A DNA stretch of 8,392 nt, taken from Candidatus Azambacteria bacterium RBG_16_47_10 (lineage in GTDB: Bacteria; Patescibacteriota; Minisyncoccia; GWC2-36-17; WO2-46-25). Below the pieces are notes generated by a model that did no database searches, was not told where the DNA came from, and worked only from the letters and a program-made list of their open reading frames with translations. The stretch covers positions 1 to 8,392 of the forward strand of contig MEYI01000046.1 of assembly GCA_001773975.1 (NCBI GenBank), read 5' to 3'. Positions 6,108 to 8,392 of the stretch are shown one piece after another; positions within the stretch are counted from its first letter, which is position 1, and each line of letters starts with the position of its first letter. The translations under genes and the position numbers were made by a program.

Positions 6108-6305
6108 ATGAAAAAGAAAACAGAAACATTACATGGAAAATCAGAAGCGGAGCTTGAGCGGGATCTCGCGATATGCGAAGAAGATCTTCGGAAGCTTCGT
6201 TTCGATCAATCATTCAATAAGTTGAAGAATGTAAAGGCGCTCGGCGAGAAGAAAAAAGAACGCGCACGCATCATGACTTTACTTCGGCAAAAACAGGTGG
6301 TATAA
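6108..6305 (+). CDS. rpmC: Large ribosomal subunit protein L29
   Basis: L29 is a small two-helix protein beside L23 at the exit-tunnel mouth. The product is 65 residues (E. coli 63), nearly all helix-forming and charged. The family pattern is ELERDLAICEEDLRKLRFDQSFNKLKNVKALGEKKKERARIMTLL, read across residues 15-59. The position between rplP and rpsQ is the standard one and supports the call. GAAAGG ends 1 nt before the ATG, too close for a normal Shine-Dalgarno site. Its last codons overlap the candidate promoter for rpsQ. Confidence 0.95.
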   Translation: MKKKTETLHGKSEAELERDLAICEEDLRKLRFDQSFNKLKNVKALGEKKKERARIMTLLRQKQVV

Positions 6306-6306
6306 T
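6278..6306 (+). promoter_or_regulatory. Candidate internal promoter before rpsQ (extended -10)
   Basis: TTTACT (6278-6283) and TATAAT (6301-6306) are 17 nt apart, the best spacing, and TG at 6298-6299 makes an extended -10 element. The -10 matches consensus at every base and the -35 at four of six. It overlaps the last codons and stop of rpmC. Transcription would begin near 6313, giving rpsQ a leader of about 11 nt. It might add transcripts for rpsQ and the spc genes. Chance occurrence is possible since the TATAAT includes a GTA-TAA codon pair. Confidence 0.4.
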
Positions 6307-6323
6307 CGGTGCTTATCGTATTT

Positions 6324-6569
6324 ATGGAAACAACAGCAAAAAAACGAACGATGATAGGAGAGGTGGTCTCTGATGCAATGCAGAAGACGGTTGTTGTCGC
6401 GGTCATCCGCATAAAACAGCATCCGATATATCGAAAGCGGTATAAGGTGACGACACGATATAAGGCACATGATGAAAAGAACGAGTACAAGGAGGGTGAA
6501 AAAGTGATCATTGAAGAAATGCGGCCATTATCGAAAGAGAAACGATGGAAGGTCGTCGGAAGAGTATAA
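6324..6569 (+). CDS. rpsQ: Small ribosomal subunit protein S17
   Basis: S17 is an OB-fold protein that binds 16S rRNA early in 30S body assembly. From ATG 6324 the product is 81 residues (E. coli 84). The family pattern is clear: RTMIGEVVSDAMQKTVVVAV, then HPIYRKRYKVTTRYKAHD, EYKEGEKVIIEEMRPLSKEKRWKVVGRV. A GTG at 6309 is in frame and would add five hydrophobic residues (MLIVF); the ATG is preferred because it gives a normal S17 N-terminus, although the GTG, 3 nt after the rpmC stop, cannot be excluded. No Shine-Dalgarno sequence is visible at either start. Confidence 0.97.
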   Translation: METTAKKRTMIGEVVSDAMQKTVVVAVIRIKQHPIYRKRYKVTTRYKAHDEKNEYKEGEKVIIEEMRPLSKEKRWKVVGRV

Positions 6570-6585
6570 ATGTAGCTATAGATAT

Positions 6586-6951
6586 ATGATACAGCCACGA
6601 TCAATGTTGCGGGTTGCCGATAATTCTGGCGCGAAAATCGTTCAGTGTATTCGGGTACTCGGAGGAACGCGAAAGCGCTATGCGCGGATCGGTGATATTA
6701 TTGTTGCCGCCGTGAAATCGGCTGAGCCGCGAAAAGCGGTAAAAAAATCAGATGTCGTGAAGGCGGTGGTTGTCCGCCAGCGACGGTCATTTGGTCGCCC
6801 GGACGGATCATATATAAAATTTGATGATAACGCGGTGGTCATCGTTGACGGGAAAGAGCCAAAGGGCGGGCGTATCTTCGGTCCCATCCCTCGGGAATTG
6901 AAGGATAGAGGTTTTTCAAAATTGGTTTCGCTTGCACCGGAGGTAGTGTAA
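6586..6951 (+). CDS. rplN: Large ribosomal subunit protein L14
   Basis: L14 is a five-stranded barrel on the subunit interface, contacting 16S rRNA and the silencing factor RsfS in studied bacteria. From ATG 6586 the product is 121 residues (E. coli 123). The start MIQPRSMLRVADNSGAK is nearly the family consensus, followed by VLGGTRKRYARIGDIIVAAVK, VVRQRRSFGRPDGSYIKFDDNAVV and GGRIFGPIPRELKDRGFSKLVSLAPEVV. The frame extends upstream to an ATG at 6511 inside rpsQ, but the extra 25 residues do not belong to L14. It marks the first gene of the spc segment, 16 nt after rpsQ. Confidence 0.99.
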   Translation: MIQPRSMLRVADNSGAKIVQCIRVLGGTRKRYARIGDIIVAAVKSAEPRKAVKKSDVVKAVVVRQRRSFGRPDGSYIKFDDNAVVIVDGKEPKGGRIFGPIPRELKDRGFSKLVSLAPEVV

Positions 6952-6964
6952 TTTTTGTACGACT

Positions 6965-7270
6965 ATGAAGATAAAAAAAGATGACAATGTAATGATCACC
7001 ACAGGAAAGGATCGCGGAAAGTCCGGGAAGGTTCTTCAGGTATTGCCGAAAGAGGGGAAAGTGGTGGTGCAGTCGCTGAATATGCGAAAGGTGCATGCGC
7101 GACCGAAGAAGCAAGGAGAGAAAGGGCAGATTGTTTCAAAAGAAACTCCGGTGAACGTTTCGAATGTCATGCTGGTATGCCCGAAGTGCGCAAAGACGGC
7201 ACGTGTCGGATTTTCAGTTTCAAAAGGCAATAAGTCGCGAGTATGTAAAAAGTGCAACGCAACGATCTAA
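6965..7270 (+). CDS. rplX: Large ribosomal subunit protein L24 with a four-cysteine zinc-ribbon-like end
   Basis: L24 is an assembly initiator of the 50S subunit and lies near the tunnel exit. The product is 101 residues (E. coli 104). The KOW motif is at about 4-36 (KKDDNVMITTGKDRGKSGKV), followed by the NMRKVHARPKKQ segment. Residues 72-97 carry CPKC and CKKC (Cys72, 75, 94, 97), likely to bind one zinc, a variant common in bacterial L24 though missing in E. coli. The 13-nt spacer before it is T-rich and has no Shine-Dalgarno sequence. The next gene starts 2 nt after the stop. Confidence 0.98.
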   Translation: MKIKKDDNVMITTGKDRGKSGKVLQVLPKEGKVVVQSLNMRKVHARPKKQGEKGQIVSKETPVNVSNVMLVCPKCAKTARVGFSVSKGNKSRVCKKCNATI

Positions 7271-7272
7271 TT

Positions 7273-7815
7273 ATGAACAGATTACGAGAAAAATACATAA
7301 CAACAGTTATGCCTGCGCTCACAAAAGAGTTCGGGTATGCAAATACCGCGCAAATCCCGAAGATCAGAAAAGTGGTTTTAAACTCAGGTGTGGGAAAGAT
7401 TGCGGGAGATGAAAAGGCGGTTGATGCGATCGAGAAAGCAATGACGACGATAGCCGGACAGAAAGCGGTTCGATCGTCGGTAAAAAAAGCTATTGCGGCA
7501 TTTAAGACCAGGGAAGGGATGAAGGTCGGCGTGCGCGTGACGTTGCGCGGCGAAAAAATGTACGATTTCCTCGATCGGCTTATTTCCATCGCATTGCCGC
7601 GAACGAGAGATTTTCACGGCGTGAACACGAGCGGCATTGATCAGGCGGGGAATTTGACTATCGGCATAAAAGAAGATATTGTGTTTCCTGAAGTAAGTCA
7701 TGAGCGGACAGGGGGTATCTTCGGATTCCAGGTGACCGTCGTGACCAATACAAACGATAAAAAATCAGCGGAGACGTTATTTCGATTATTAGGATTCCCG
7801 TTGAAGAAAGCATAA
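7273..7815 (+). CDS. rplE: Large ribosomal subunit protein L5
   Basis: L5 binds 5S rRNA and contacts P-site tRNA in the central protuberance. From ATG 7273 the product is 180 residues (E. coli 179). Hallmarks are LREKYITTVMPALTKEFGY at 4-22, IPKIRKVVLNSGVG, the GQKAV..VKKAIAAFKTREGMKVGVRVTLRG region, LPRTRDFHGV, NLTIGIKEDIVFPE and a C-terminal LFRLLGFPL. An in-frame GTG at 7252 lies inside rplX and would add seven residues; the ATG 2 nt after the rplX stop gives the normal L5 start. No Shine-Dalgarno sequence is visible, so translational coupling to rplX is likely. Confidence 0.99.
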   Translation: MNRLREKYITTVMPALTKEFGYANTAQIPKIRKVVLNSGVGKIAGDEKAVDAIEKAMTTIAGQKAVRSSVKKAIAAFKTREGMKVGVRVTLRGEKMYDFLDRLISIALPRTRDFHGVNTSGIDQAGNLTIGIKEDIVFPEVSHERTGGIFGFQVTVVTNTNDKKSAETLFRLLGFPLKKA

Positions 7816-7824
7816 TAGACGGCT

Positions 7825-8010
7825 ATGGCAAAAACATCTACATTTGCACGATCACAGAAAAAACCGAAGTTCTCCACGCGAAAAGTGAACCGCTGTTTTC
7901 GTTGTGGGCGCGCGCGGGGGTATATGGGTGCGTTTGATCTGTGTAGAATTTGTTTTCGAGAGCTCGCGGGGAAGGGGGAGCTTCCGGGTATAAAACGGTC
8001 AAGTTGGTAA
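7825..8010 (+). CDS. rpsN: Small ribosomal subunit protein S14, type Z (zinc-binding)
   Basis: S14 is a late-assembly protein in the 30S head. The product is 61 residues, the length of the short zinc form; the cysteine-free form such as E. coli S14 is about 100. Four cysteines in two CxxC pairs (Cys24, Cys27, Cys40, Cys43; NRCFRCGRARGYMGAFDLCR) bind zinc in this class. The ending FRELAGKGELPGIKRSSW is the family C-terminus. The gene sits in its usual place between rplE and rpsH, 9 nt after rplE. No Shine-Dalgarno sequence is visible. It is followed by the only large gap in the spc part. Confidence 0.99.
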   Translation: MAKTSTFARSQKKPKFSTRKVNRCFRCGRARGYMGAFDLCRICFRELAGKGELPGIKRSSW

Positions 8011-8021
8011 GAACAGTCATC

Positions 8022-8099
8022 AAGTCAAAAGTCCATAAAGTCGAAAGTAAAACACTTCACCACTTTATAAACTTTAAGGACTTTATAAACTTTTAACTT
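8022..8099. repeat. AT-rich imperfect palindrome between rpsN and rpsH
   Basis: The 21-nt arm 8022-8042 matches the reverse complement of 8079-8099 at 18 of 21 positions, around a 36-nt centre. The three differences are C opposite A in the + strand RNA, but G-U wobbles in RNA from the - strand, where all 21 positions would pair. Both arms consist of ACTTT-type units (AAAGT in the left arm). The element fills most of a 92-nt gap where neighbours are spaced 2-18 nt. It may be an inserted or expanded intergenic repeat, an RNA structure affecting rpsH, or an mRNA-processing site; nothing here decides between them. Confidence 0.6.
8062..8097 (+). repeat. Four 9-nt tandem units (ACTTT-NNNN)
   Basis: The right half of the palindrome is four head-to-tail 9-mers: ACTTTATAA, ACTTTAAGG, ACTTTATAA, ACTTTTAAC. 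Units 1 and 3 are identical, so a longer 14-nt repeat (8062-8075 and 8080-8093) recurs with an 18-nt period. No open frame uses it. The units could have grown by replication slippage, or be repeated binding sites. Confidence 0.65.
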
Positions 8100-8102
8100 A
8101 TT

Positions 8103-8392
8103 ATGGATCCCATTGCAGACATGCTCACACGAATAAGGAATGCAAAAGCAACGCACCATCAGACGGTGAGTATTCCGCATTCAAAAATAAAAACAGCGAT
8201 CTTAAAGATCATGAAACGGGAGAATTTTATCAGTGATTTTGAAAAGAAAGGAAAGAAGACCCGAAAGAGTATTGTTGTGACATTACGATATCATAAGGAC
8301 GGATCATCGGCGATCACCGATATGAAGCGCGTGTCAAAGCCGGGTCGCCGGGTGTATCGCGGTGCGGATGAATTACATGCCGTGCGAGAAGG
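8103..8392 (+). CDS. rpsH: Small ribosomal subunit protein S8, 3'-truncated by the window edge
   Basis: S8 binds the central domain of 16S rRNA and, in E. coli, represses the spc operon by binding its mRNA near rplE. The first 96 codons are present (about 130 expected). The start MDPIADMLTRIRNAK is the family signature, followed by VSIPHSKIKTAILKIMKREN, a variable basic strand region, and the conserved SKPGRRVYRGADEL. The ATG at 8103 comes 4 nt after the ACTTT repeat element and has no Shine-Dalgarno sequence. The frame is open to the end of the window. Confidence 0.98.
   Translation, partial: MDPIADMLTRIRNAKATHHQTVSIPHSKIKTAILKIMKRENFISDFEKKGKKTRKSIVVTLRYHKDGSSAITDMKRVSKPGRRVYRGADELHAVRE

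Noticed and set aside
6511..6585. Upstream ATG for rplN inside rpsQ
   Set aside because: The 25 added residues overlap rpsQ and do not resemble L14, whose usual start is at 6586.
7252..7272. GTG start for rplE overlapping rplX
   Set aside because: The ATG at 7273 gives the normal L5 N-terminus; the extension has no family support.
8022..8099. CRISPR array
   Set aside because: Units are 9 nt, contiguous and degenerate, with no unique spacers.
1..8392. TGA-to-glycine recoding as in Absconditabacteria or Gracilibacteria
   Set aside because: No coding frame contains TGA, and glycines use GGN codons throughout.

Overview
This window is a ribosomal-protein superoperon with every gene on the + strand. 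It runs tuf (5' end missing), rpsJ, rplC, rplD, rplW, rplB, rpsS, rplV, rpsC, rplP, rpmC, rpsQ, rplN, rplX, rplE, rpsN, rpsH (3' end missing). That is the end of the str operon (tuf), the whole S10 operon and the start of the spc operon, in the order common to most bacteria. I see no mobile element, tRNA, rRNA, CRISPR array or unknown protein-coding gene.

Source: clearly bacterial. The proteins look most like those of the Candidate Phyla Radiation (Patescibacteria), probably Parcubacteria-like. The hints are the S19 C-terminal region FSPTRKFVRHGGKMQKDIE, low-complexity Lys/Ala/Glu extensions on L4, L23, S19 and L22, a zinc-type S14, and almost no Shine-Dalgarno sequences. This placement is an inference from memory of such proteins and was not tested with a tree. 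The standard genetic code fits: no coding region has an in-frame TGA.

Layout: 1-1001 is EF-Tu, which delivers aminoacyl-tRNA. 1028-1351 is S10. 1352-1497 is a 146-nt gap with three predicted stem-loops, the last shaped like an intrinsic terminator and ending 13 nt before rplC. 1498-8010 is a tightly packed run of 14 ribosomal protein genes with gaps of 2-18 nt, with one good candidate internal promoter before rpsQ. 8011-8102 is a 92-nt gap filled by an AT-rich imperfect palindrome built from ACTTT units. 8103-8392 is the start of S8.

The encoded proteins assemble into both ribosomal subunits. L4, L22, L23, L24 and L29 line the peptide exit tunnel or its mouth; L2, L3, L16 and L14 lie around the peptidyl-transferase and factor-binding regions; S3, S10, S14 and S19 form the 30S head; S8 and S17 bind the 30S body. 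The genes are ordinary. The points worth a second look are in the spacers and starts: the rpsJ-rplC leader, the rpsN-rpsH repeat element, and a strong preference for T just before the start codon where no Shine-Dalgarno site is present.
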